DNA of 8,446 bases. Source: Acidimicrobiia bacterium. GTDB taxonomy: Bacteria > Actinomycetota > Acidimicrobiia > Spongiisociales > ZC4RG35. Below are positions 1 through 6,510 of this stretch, one piece after another (position 1 is the first letter of the stretch; each line of letters opens with the position of its first letter). The stretch covers positions 1 through 8,446 of the forward strand of contig JAICND010000042.1 in NCBI GenBank assembly GCA_025929005.1, given 5' to 3'. Under the pieces are notes generated by a model, which saw nothing but the letters and a program-made list of their open reading frames with translations, was not told the DNA's origin and ran no database searches. The position numbers and the translations under genes are program-made.

Positions 1-464
1 CGACGGAGTTCGTGACGGTCGATGGCGGGCGATCCCTCGAGATGGGATCAGTCCGGCTGACCGAGAGGGTCCTCCGCAATCGTCCACCTTCCGTCGAGGA
101 CTTGGCCATGGCAAGGGGTCTGGTGCAAGAGAGCTTCGCCGGAATCGCCGCAACGAGCGGCAACGTTCTGGGGGTGGCGGGAACCTGGACCAGCCTGGCG
201 GGAATCAATCGTGGCGATCCAGAAGTGCACCTGTCGTCGTTAACGGCAGGGGAAGTCTCCGGCCTGGTCGAGAGACTGGCTCTTCTGACAATTGAACAGA
301 CAGCAGCTCTGCCCGGATTCGATCCCGCCCGAGCGCCCGTAATCCTGTCCGGGGCCGTCATCGCCGAGGGGTGTGTGGCGGCTCTCGGTGCCCAGCAGGT
401 CACAGTTTCGAATCATGATCTGCTCGACGGGGTCGTTAGCCTTTTGCTGGAGCCCGGGTGGTGA
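1..464 (+). CDS. Ppx/GppA family exopolyphosphatase, C-terminal part (5' end outside window)
   Basis: This is the C-terminal part of an actin-fold phosphatase that hydrolyses polyphosphate and/or pppGpp in the cytoplasm. The reading frame is open from base 3 (bases 1-2 belong to the preceding codon), so the start lies upstream; about 153 residues are visible. The phosphate-binding segment VDGGRSLEMG followed by VRLTER (codons around 18-75) matches the family's 'DIGGGS.E' plus 'GAVRLTE' block. The glycine/threonine motif GVAGTWTSLAGI (about 172-207) matches the second nucleotide/phosphate loop, and the tail VSNHDLLDGV matches the family's 'vS..dlldGi' ending. The GGGS motif reads GGRS here, a mild deviation. 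The TGA stop (462-464) lies inside the downstream tRNA gene, an overlap of 13 bases. One TTA leucine codon occurs at 240-242. Ppx1 and GppA-like roles cannot be separated from this fragment. Confidence 0.9.
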   Translation, partial: TEFVTVDGGRSLEMGSVRLTERVLRNRPPSVEDLAMARGLVQESFAGIAATSGNVLGVAGTWTSLAGINRGDPEVHLSSLTAGEVSGLVERLALLTIEQTAALPGFDPARAPVILSGAVIAEGCVAALGAQQVTVSNHDLLDGVVSLLLEPGW

Positions 465-534
465 AACGGCAGACACAAGGCACTTAAAATGCTTTGCCCG
501 AAAGGGCGTGTGGGTTCAAATCCCACCCCGGGCA
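452..534 (+). tRNA. tRNA-Leu (anticodon UAA)
   Basis: An 83-base class II tRNA folds completely by eye. The acceptor stem pairs 452-458 with 527-533 (GCCCGGG/CCCGGGC, 7 of 7). The anticodon stem pairs 478-482 with 490-494 (one G-U pair) around the 7-base loop CTTAAAA, giving anticodon TAA at 485-487. The long variable arm is a GCCC/GGGC hairpin with a GAAA loop (496-507). The T stem pairs 510-514 with 522-526 around TTCAAAT. The discriminator base is A534, as leucine tRNAs require. CCA is not encoded, so it must be added by a nucleotidyltransferase. The tRNA reads the rare TTA codon and possibly TTG by wobble. Its first 13 bases are the end of the Ppx/GppA gene, and it sits 5 bases before aceK, so it is probably cut from a longer transcript or transcribed from a promoter inside the ppx gene; no clear -35/-10 pair was found there. 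Confidence 0.97.
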
Positions 535-539
535 CGCGG

Positions 540-2294
540 ATGACCACTCCAATCCTGTCGGACTCGCGCCTTGCCAGCTTGGGCGCCCAGGCGATTGCCG
601 ACGCCTACGCCTCCTTCGATGGGCGTTTTCGAATCGTGACGAGGCGGGCCCGGATCCGATTCGAAGAGCGGGATTGGCGCGGGATCGCAGCCGATGCCCG
701 CCAGCGGCTTGATCTCTACGGTATGGCCTCCGCCCAGGCCGCCGAAGACATTGCGCGGATGCTCGGCAATCGGACCGGCGAGAAAGCGGTATGGGCGGCG
801 ATGAAGGCGGTCTATTCGAACCTCATCCAGGATCGAAGCTACTTTGAGCTAGCAGAGACGTTTTTCAACTCGGTGACCCGCAAGGTCTTCACGACGGTTG
901 GGGTCGATCCGACCATGGAGTTCGTCGACACCGATTTCGACACTCCACCCACCGAAGCCGATCGGCCTGTCTATCGAACGTACGGAGATCCCGAAGGCAA
1001 CGCCGCGCTGGTGCGGGCGATCGTGAACGACACGGGGTTAACCAGACAGTTCAGATCTCTGGATGACGACGTTGCCCTGGCCGCGGCCCGGATCGGTGAG
1101 CATCTGCGGCGGATCGGAGCCTTGAGGGTGGTCGAGCGGGCCGAGGTGGTCGATGCCGTCTTCTTTCGTGGCAAGGCCGCCTACGTCGTCGGGAGGATCT
1201 ACAGCGGCTCTCATGTCATGCCGCTGGTCCTAGCCATTCTTCATCACAAGGACGGCATGTATCTCGACGCGGTCCTCTTGACTGAGAATCAGGTGTCGAT
1301 CCTGTTCTCGTTCGCACGGTCCTACTTCCACGTCGACGTCGAGCGGCCCTACGACCTCGTCAGATTTCTGCGCACCTTGTTGCCGCGGAAGCGCCTGTCG
1401 GAGCTGTACATCGCCATCGGACAGCACAAACACGGAAAGACAGCGCTCTACCGGGAGCTGCTCGCTCACCTGACATCTTCGGGGGAGAGTTTCGACTTTG
1501 CCCGCGGGACTCGAGGATTGGTCATGTCGGTGTTCACCCTGCCGGGGTTTGACATCGTTACCAAAGTCATCAAAGACAGGTTCCCAGCGCCCAAGAGAGC
1601 GACGCCCGCAGACGTGAGGGATCGCTATCGGATGGTGTTTCAGGGTGACAGGGCTGGTCGTCTCATCGATGCCCAGGAATTCGAATTTCTGAAGTTCGAC
1701 CTCAACAGGTTCAACCCGGGCCTGCTGGAAGTGCTCGAGCGGGAATGTGGACGGACCGTTGCAAGCGATGGTTCCGAGGTCGTGATCAAACATGCCTATC
1801 TCGAGCGCCGGGTCATTCCTCTTGACATATACCTGCGTGACGCCGATCCCGACCTCGCCCGGTTGGCCATCATTGACTATGGATGGGCGATCAGAGAACT
1901 CGCGGCCTCGGGAATCTTTCCTGGCGACCTGTTGCTAAAAAACTTCGGAGTGACTCGTAATGGCCGGGTCGTCTTCTACGACTACGACGAGCTGACGACT
2001 ATTGACCGGTGCGTGTTTCGGGAGATGCCGCAGGCCGAGAGCCCTGAGGACGAGATGGCGGCCGAACCGTGGTTCGCGGTGGGACCCGATGACATCTTTC
2101 CTGAGGAGTTCGCCCGCTTTCTCGGGGTCGATGGTGCGCTGAGGGAGGCGTTTCTCGATCACCACCAGGATCTGTTGACGGCAACTTGGTGGCGGCAGGT
2201 CCAAGAGCGAGTGGCGGCCGGCGAGATGATCGACATTTTCCCTTATCAGCCCGAACAGCGGCTCGGTCTATCGTCTGGCAATGCCCAAACTTGA
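540..2294 (+). CDS. aceK: Isocitrate dehydrogenase kinase/phosphatase (AceK)
   Basis: AceK is a bifunctional cytoplasmic enzyme that phosphorylates isocitrate dehydrogenase, shutting it down and sending isocitrate to the glyoxylate shunt, and also reverses this. The 584-residue product is close to the E. coli length (578) and resembles it throughout, from memory of that sequence. Matches include the N-terminal regulatory part (YFELAETFFNSV near 101-112), FARSYF, the LYIAIG.HKHGKT block, the ATP-loop GTRGLVMSVFTLPGF (323-337), and Lys342 in KVIKDRF, equivalent to E. coli Lys336. The catalytic region FPGDLLLKNFGVTR has Asp463, equivalent to Asp457, and FYDYDE has Asp481/Asp483, equivalent to Asp475/477. 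All key kinase/phosphatase residues are present. ATG 540 is chosen because a longer in-frame ATG at 489 lies inside the tRNA and would add 17 tRNA-encoded residues. No aceB/aceA neighbours are seen, unlike the enterobacterial aceBAK operon. A TTA codon lies at 1038. Its end overlaps the next gene by 14 bases. Confidence 0.96.
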   Translation: MTTPILSDSRLASLGAQAIADAYASFDGRFRIVTRRARIRFEERDWRGIAADARQRLDLYGMASAQAAEDIARMLGNRTGEKAVWAAMKAVYSNLIQDRSYFELAETFFNSVTRKVFTTVGVDPTMEFVDTDFDTPPTEADRPVYRTYGDPEGNAALVRAIVNDTGLTRQFRSLDDDVALAAARIGEHLRRIGALRVVERAEVVDAVFFRGKAAYVVGRIYSGSHVMPLVLAILHHKDGMYLDAVLLTENQVSILFSFARSYFHVDVERPYDLVRFLRTLLPRKRLSELYIAIGQHKHGKTALYRELLAHLTSSGESFDFARGTRGLVMSVFTLPGFDIVTKVIKDRFPAPKRATPADVRDRYRMVFQGDRAGRLIDAQEFEFLKFDLNRFNPGLLEVLERECGRTVASDGSEVVIKHAYLERRVIPLDIYLRDADPDLARLAIIDYGWAIRELAASGIFPGDLLLKNFGVTRNGRVVFYDYDELTTIDRCVFREMPQAESPEDEMAAEPWFAVGPDDIFPEEFARFLGVDGALREAFLDHHQDLLTATWWRQVQERVAAGEMIDIFPYQPEQRLGLSSGNAQT

Positions 2295-3075
2295 GGCGAG
2301 CAAGCGGGCGCGACTTCCCGACTCATCGTTTGCCTATGTCGATTCGAAAGGAAACCGACGGCTCCCGATCAACGATGCCGCCCATGTGAAGAACGCGTTG
2401 GCTCGGTTCAATCAGGTTGCTTTCGAAAGCGACGCAGCCCGTGAGAAGGCGCGGATGCGCTTGCTCAAGGCTGCCAAGAAATACGGCATCGTGCCAGTGG
2501 GGTTCATAACCGGCCAACTCGAATCGGAGCGACGGATTGGCCAACGTGAGACATCGGAGGGATCCAGTCTCCCGAGCGGCTTTCTGGGTTTGATGATGAC
2601 CGACATCGAAGGGTCCACTGGCCTCGTCCACCGTCTGGGAGAGGAGTACGGGGACCTGCTCGACGGGGTCCGGAACCTGGTTCGAGAGAGCGTCCTCCGA
2701 AATCAGGGCCACGAGGTCGACTCGCGGGCAGACGAGTTCTTTGCAGTGTTTGTCGATCCCGGGTCGGCGGTGAGAGCGGCCTTCGAGATCCAGCGCCACC
2801 TCAAGACGCGCTCCTGGCCGCTGGAGCTGCCCGTCCGGGTCCGGATCGGGATTCACCACGGACGTCCCACCCGTCGCGGCAATGGCTACATCGGCGTCGC
2901 TGTGCACACGGCCGCACGCCTGTGCGCCACAGCCCGGGGCGGCCAGATCGTCGCCTCAGCGGAGGTAAGGGAGGCGATCAGGGGGAGCGGTGTCAGGTTC
3001 AAGAGCCTGGGGTTGGTTTCGTTGCCGGGCTTGCCCGAAGCGCGATCGCTCTATCAGGTCCAATCTCTGGCATAG
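2281..3075 (+). CDS. DUF6582-like domain fused to class III adenylate/guanylate cyclase domain
   Basis: The product has 264 residues, no membrane segment and two parts. Residues about 10-80 (LPDSSFAYVD, RRLPINDAAHVKNALARFNQ, KKYGIVPVGF) look like the small DUF6582-type domain, whose function I do not know. Residues about 102-262 are a class III nucleotidyl cyclase homology domain, which in active members makes cAMP or cGMP. The first metal aspartate is Asp108 in TDIEGST and the second is Asp151 in RADEFFAVF, where the family usually has GDGF. The position that is lysine in classical adenylate cyclases reads Asp147 (EVD). The transition-state asparagine position reads His209 (VAVHTAARL), while Arg213 is kept. 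These changes recur, as I recall, in many actinobacterial 'DIEGST' cyclases, so activity and nucleotide choice are open. ATG 2281 lies inside aceK (14-base overlap) without a clear ribosome binding site, suggesting translational coupling. The 3' end is 8 bases before moxR. Confidence 0.85.
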   Translation: MPKLEASKRARLPDSSFAYVDSKGNRRLPINDAAHVKNALARFNQVAFESDAAREKARMRLLKAAKKYGIVPVGFITGQLESERRIGQRETSEGSSLPSGFLGLMMTDIEGSTGLVHRLGEEYGDLLDGVRNLVRESVLRNQGHEVDSRADEFFAVFVDPGSAVRAAFEIQRHLKTRSWPLELPVRVRIGIHHGRPTRRGNGYIGVAVHTAARLCATARGGQIVASAEVREAIRGSGVRFKSLGLVSLPGLPEARSLYQVQSLA

Positions 3076-3083
3076 TCTCGGCA

Positions 3084-4025
3084 GTGTCCACCGTGCTCCA
3101 GGCCGCCGAGGCAGTCATCGCCAACGTCGAAAAGGTCATCCTGGGCAAACGTCGACAGATCGAGTTGCTGGTGGTGGCCGCCCTCTGCCGGGGCCATGTG
3201 CTGATCGACGATGTGCCTGGCACGGGGAAAACCATGCTGGCCCGTAGCTTTGCGGCTTCTCTCGGCGTTGCCTTTCGGAGGCTTCAGTGCACCCCCGATC
3301 TTTTGCCGAACGACGTAACAGGCGTGCGGGTCTTCGATCCCCGAACCGCGGAGTTCCGATTTGAACCGGGTCCGGTGTTCACCAGTGTTCTCCTGGCTGA
3401 CGAGATCAACCGCGCAACGCCCCGCACCCAGGCCGCACTGCTAGAAGCGATGGCAGAGAGGCAGGTGACAGTCGACGGCGATACCCGGCGCCTGCCCGAA
3501 GTCTTCCTCGTCCTCGCCACCCAGAACCCCGTCGAGTTCGAAGGTACCTTTCCGCTGCCGGAGGCCCAACTGGATAGGTTCTTATTGTCGGTGGCGATGG
3601 GGTACCCGGCGGCTTCCGAGGAACAGTCCCTGGTAGAGCGTCAGGGCCTTGATCACCCGGTCGACTCTTTGGAGCCCGTGGCCGAAGCCATCGATTGGCC
3701 GCAGCTTTGCCTGGCGGCTTCGCAAACCCTCCTCAGCCCCGATGTCGGCCGATACCTCGTCTCACTCGTGTCTGCGACGCGGGGACATCCCGCGGTGGAA
3801 CTGGGCGCCAGTCCCCGCGCCAGCATCTTCCTGGCGGCTGCTTCCCGGGCGCTGGCGGCAGTACGGGGCCGGGACTTCGTCCTTCCGGACGACGTCAAGG
3901 CCATCGCCGGACCTGTCCTCTCCCATCGACTAGTTCTGTCAGCCCAAAGCCGGCTGCGGGGGGTTCGATCAGACGACGTGATCGACGAACTCTTGACCGC
4001 CACTCCGGTCGGAGCCGAACCATGA
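3084..4025 (+). CDS. MoxR-family AAA+ ATPase
   Basis: The 313-residue product is a soluble hexameric-type AAA+ ATPase of the MoxR group. These proteins work as chaperones with DUF58/VWA partners in maturing enzymes or envelope complexes. Visible motifs are Walker A PGTGKT (45-50), Walker B LLADE with Asp106-Glu107 followed by INRATPRTQ, sensor 1 Asn148 in ATQNPVEFEGTFPLPEAQLD, and sensor 2 Arg245 in GASPRAS; the C-terminal lid ends near the stop. The start is uncertain. The frame is open upstream through the cyclase gene, but GTG 3084 gives the usual short lead before the conserved 'v..vilGk...i' segment. GTG 3093 is the alternative, and no clear Shine-Dalgarno is present for either. The stop overlaps the DUF58 start as ATGA. 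A TTA codon lies at 3582. The substrate is unknown. Confidence 0.93.
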   Translation: MSTVLQAAEAVIANVEKVILGKRRQIELLVVAALCRGHVLIDDVPGTGKTMLARSFAASLGVAFRRLQCTPDLLPNDVTGVRVFDPRTAEFRFEPGPVFTSVLLADEINRATPRTQAALLEAMAERQVTVDGDTRRLPEVFLVLATQNPVEFEGTFPLPEAQLDRFLLSVAMGYPAASEEQSLVERQGLDHPVDSLEPVAEAIDWPQLCLAASQTLLSPDVGRYLVSLVSATRGHPAVELGASPRASIFLAAASRALAAVRGRDFVLPDDVKAIAGPVLSHRLVLSAQSRLRGVRSDDVIDELLTATPVGAEP

Positions 4026-5134
4026 CCCCGCTGCGACTGAGCGCCTTGTTTGCAGCCATCGCCGTCATCTACGCCATCAGCGCCGTCACCGCTGTCGCGG
4101 TTCTCCTCGTATTGCTGGCTGCCTACTCGGCCCGGATGCCGACTGCTGCTCTGGACTGGGTCGAGCTAGAGAGGAAGGCACCGCGGCGCTTGTTTCTCGG
4201 TGAGACCGGCACGGTTCAAGTCGAGGTCAGGAACCGGGGGCGATTGCCGGTTACCTGGCTTTCCGTCACCGACCTGGTTCCCTTCGATCTGTCGACCCAG
4301 CCACTCCGCTGGGCCACCAGCCTGGCAAGCGGTGAAGCCCGGCGGGCCGAGTTTCGGATCGTGGGGACCAAGCGGGGCGCTTATCGACTGGGGCCATCCA
4401 CATTGGTCAGTGGCGACGTCTTTGGCTGGCAACCCGCCCAACGCAGTGTCTCAGCAGGGCCCGTTGTCATCGTTTATCCGCGAATCGTTCCCCTTCACCA
4501 GCTAGGTCTGCCAGCCGTGTCTCCTTTCCCAGAACTGCGGACTCCGCTGCCGCTCCACGAGGACCCCATGCGAATCGTCGGAGTCAGGCCCTATCAAACC
4601 AGCGACTCAGCTCGCCGGATCCATTGGACCGCCTCCGCCCACCAGGGTTCGCTGCTCGTCACTCGACTCCAACACGGTTTCAGCCGCGAGACCATGGTCC
4701 TGCTCGATCTCTCCCGTGAAGGGATCGGGACCCGATCGCGGCCCATCGAACTTGCGGTGACTGCTGCGGCCTCGATCCTTCATCACATAGTCACCAAGGA
4801 ACGGCTCGCAGCTGGCCTCCGATTCGGTGAGATCCACCTGGATCCAGCATCAGACGATGTCCATCTGATGGCAATGCTGGAAGTCTTGGCTGTCGCCGGC
4901 GGTCACGAGATTCCGCCCTCAAACCTTCTTGAACCGGTGGGCCTTTCCTATGGCTCGACGTTGATCCTCATAACTAGACGTCTGGCTGTTGATGTCACCG
5001 AAAGGCTTCAGGTCCTCCGTCGGCGGGGTTGGCGCCCCGTGGTCGTCGTGATCGAAGGCGACAAACCGGAGCTGGGAGGAATCAAGGTTTGGGAGATCGC
5101 CGATATTCAATCGCTGGTGGAGGTGGGTCTGTGA
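4022..5134 (+). CDS. DUF58 domain membrane-anchored protein (MoxR partner)
   Basis: The product has 370 residues. The N-terminus (about 3-35) is almost wholly hydrophobic, with room for one long or two short membrane helices. It is followed by a beta-rich domain (WVELERKAPRRLFLGETGTV, EVRNRGRLPVTW, about 45-180) and the DUF58 core. The diagnostic block is VRPYQTSDSARRIHWTASA with SLLVTRL (about 194-222), matching the family pattern 'vR.Y..gD..R.IhW..sAr.g.LlV'. The region after it (MVLLDLS and onward) resembles the von Willebrand A-like fold typical of the family, but a full MIDAS motif was not identified. DUF58 proteins are nearly always encoded beside MoxR ATPases and are thought to be their membrane partners; the exact role here is not known. 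It begins with ATG in an ATGA overlap with moxR and ends in a GTGA overlap with the next gene, so the three are almost certainly co-translated. Confidence 0.9.
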   Translation: MTPLRLSALFAAIAVIYAISAVTAVAVLLVLLAAYSARMPTAALDWVELERKAPRRLFLGETGTVQVEVRNRGRLPVTWLSVTDLVPFDLSTQPLRWATSLASGEARRAEFRIVGTKRGAYRLGPSTLVSGDVFGWQPAQRSVSAGPVVIVYPRIVPLHQLGLPAVSPFPELRTPLPLHEDPMRIVGVRPYQTSDSARRIHWTASAHQGSLLVTRLQHGFSRETMVLLDLSREGIGTRSRPIELAVTAAASILHHIVTKERLAAGLRFGEIHLDPASDDVHLMAMLEVLAVAGGHEIPPSNLLEPVGLSYGSTLILITRRLAVDVTERLQVLRRRGWRPVVVVIEGDKPELGGIKVWEIADIQSLVEVGL

Positions 5135-6510
5135 CACCGGCCACCTTTATCACTCTGATCCTCCTGGCTGGATCCATCGGTTGGACTCTGGGAGTCGCAT
5201 TGCCGGCCCCATCGGCGTATCTGGCACTCTCGATGGCGGCGGCAGTGGTCGTGGTGGAAGCATTCCGGCGGCTCGATCGGCCGAGAGGCAAGCTGATGGC
5301 GGCCGGGGAAGCGACTGCGGTCGCCTTGACGCCGGTGGCAGCGGTCGCACTGATACCAAACGCCCAAGCCGCCACCCTCTTCGTCGGAGTGGTGGCCACC
5401 CTGGTGAGCTGGCTGCTGACCCAGATCACCGTGTCCGACCTCGACGCAGTCGTCGATCCAGCCGACCCGATCGAGAGTGCCACGAGTGCTCCCGAGCGAC
5501 TCCGGGGCCGGCTCCTTTGGGTCGGTCTGGCCCAATCCCTTGCAGTCGTGGCGGGTCACGGAGGGCTGGTTCCACCTCTGCAATCTCGCCCGGTCACAGG
5601 CGGATTCGTGCTGTCATTTCTTGGTTACTGGCTGATCGGGCTGACCGCTCTTTCGACGGTCGAACGACAGCTTCGAATCTCCCGATGGAAACGAGACCAT
5701 GCCGTCATCGATGCCGATATCGGAAATCGGTGGGGCCTGGCACGCACGACCTTCTTGACAATTGGCGCCGTGGGCGCAGTGCTGGCCATCGGTCTCGGTC
5801 GTCCAGCACTCTCGGCCCTTCACTCGGCGACAACATGGATCTCGGCGGGGTTGACCTCCTTGGTGACGAGGCTGATGGGCAACCCGCCCCGCCAGCCACC
5901 CCCCAACCAGGTCCCACCCGCCGGCCCAGCCCCCAACGATTTTGTTCCCGACCCCGGCAACACGGCGGGAGCCCCAGGTGAGTGGCTTGACTTTGTCCTG
6001 CTGGTCGCCTTCGCTCTCGTCTTCTTGGGTGTTTACACCGTCTTCACACGTCGTCGGGCGCACCTGGCTCAACATGGGACCGGTTCGGTCTGGCGACAGG
6101 TAGGGCGGGTGCTGCTCGATCTTCTTCGCGCCATCACACAGATTCCGGCGGCGATCGTTGAATGGTGGCGTCGCCGCCGCCATCGTGAGATTGCCTCGAC
6201 GGGTGCACCGTTTCGACGCCCTCGCATCGAGCCCTGGCGGCCTGCCGACCCCTTCCGCCGCCGGATTGCCTCCGAGTTCCGGTCGTATCTGCACACTGCC
6301 GAGACGCGTCGAATCGCGCTCGGGGCCCAAGAGACTCCATTCGAGTTTGGGGCTCGCCTCGAAGCCGCAGGCTCTCCGGCTGTCGGGCGACTGACCGACC
6401 TCTACTCCATCGCCCGCTATAGCAATCACACTCTCGGCGAGACCGAAGCGCGCGCAGCCACCGCAGCCCGACGTCAAGCTGTGACCGATCTTGACCAGGA
6501 CCAGCCTTGA
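5131..6510 (+). CDS. Polytopic membrane protein with DUF4129-like C-terminal domain (TgpA-like, no transglutaminase core)
   Basis: The product has 459 residues and starts at GTG 5131, overlapping the DUF58 stop by 4 bases. By eye there are about seven hydrophobic segments in residues 5-235, for example FITLILLAGSIGWTLGVAL, LYWLIGL-type stretches and TTFLTIGAVGAVLAIGLG. A proline-rich stretch follows (about 251-282, NPPRQPPPNQVPPAGPAP), then one more helix (about 285-306, WLDFVLLVAFALVFLGVY), an Arg-rich segment and a C-terminal domain at about 378-440. That domain (FRSYLHTAETRRIAL, TPFEFGARL, LTDLYSIARYS) fits the DUF4129 pattern found at the end of TgpA-type proteins. The usual partner downstream of MoxR-DUF58 is such a protein with a transglutaminase-like domain between the helices. 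Here the proline-rich stretch stands in its place, and no Cys-His-Asp core is seen. It may act as a membrane scaffold for the MoxR/DUF58 pair. The stop overlaps the next start as TTGA. Confidence 0.75.
   Translation: MTPATFITLILLAGSIGWTLGVALPAPSAYLALSMAAAVVVVEAFRRLDRPRGKLMAAGEATAVALTPVAAVALIPNAQAATLFVGVVATLVSWLLTQITVSDLDAVVDPADPIESATSAPERLRGRLLWVGLAQSLAVVAGHGGLVPPLQSRPVTGGFVLSFLGYWLIGLTALSTVERQLRISRWKRDHAVIDADIGNRWGLARTTFLTIGAVGAVLAIGLGRPALSALHSATTWISAGLTSLVTRLMGNPPRQPPPNQVPPAGPAPNDFVPDPGNTAGAPGEWLDFVLLVAFALVFLGVYTVFTRRRAHLAQHGTGSVWRQVGRVLLDLLRAITQIPAAIVEWWRRRRHREIASTGAPFRRPRIEPWRPADPFRRRIASEFRSYLHTAETRRIALGAQETPFEFGARLEAAGSPAVGRLTDLYSIARYSNHTLGETEARAATAARRQAVTDLDQDQP

Noticed and set aside
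400..451. Promoter for the tRNA inside the end of ppx
   Set aside because: TTTCGA-like and GTTAGC-like hexamers can be picked out, but their spacing (about 23 bases) and match are too poor to claim.
496..507. GCCC-GAAA-GGGC hairpin as a small terminator
   Set aside because: It is the variable arm of the tRNA-Leu and has no following T run.
489..539. Longer AceK start at ATG 489
   Set aside because: This ATG lies in the anticodon arm of a perfectly folding tRNA-Leu. The extra 17 residues are tRNA-encoded, and AceK proteins line up from about 540.
534..620. Integration site for a mobile element at the tRNA 3' end
   Set aside because: No integrase, direct repeat of the tRNA end or change in base composition is visible within the window.
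1230..1793. Minus-strand open frame of 187 codons
   Set aside because: It lies opposite the conserved ATP-binding part of AceK and shows no family features.
2323..2907. Minus-strand open frame of 194 codons
   Set aside because: It lies entirely opposite the recognisable cyclase gene and shows no family features.
2922..3083. Longer MoxR start at ATG 2922 inside the cyclase gene
   Set aside because: The extra 54 residues are arginine/glycine-rich, unlike MoxR N-termini, and lie on a conserved part of the cyclase domain in another frame.
3695..4021. Upstream extension of the DUF58 reading frame to ATG 3695
   Set aside because: It overlaps the conserved C-terminal part of MoxR, and its translation is low-complexity. 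ATG 4022 with the ATGA overlap and a hydrophobic N-terminus is far better.
5614..6477. Minus-strand open frame of 287 codons
   Set aside because: It mirrors the DUF4129 protein gene. Its translation is rich in Arg, Gly and Cys without recognisable motifs, a usual by-product of high-GC codon use.
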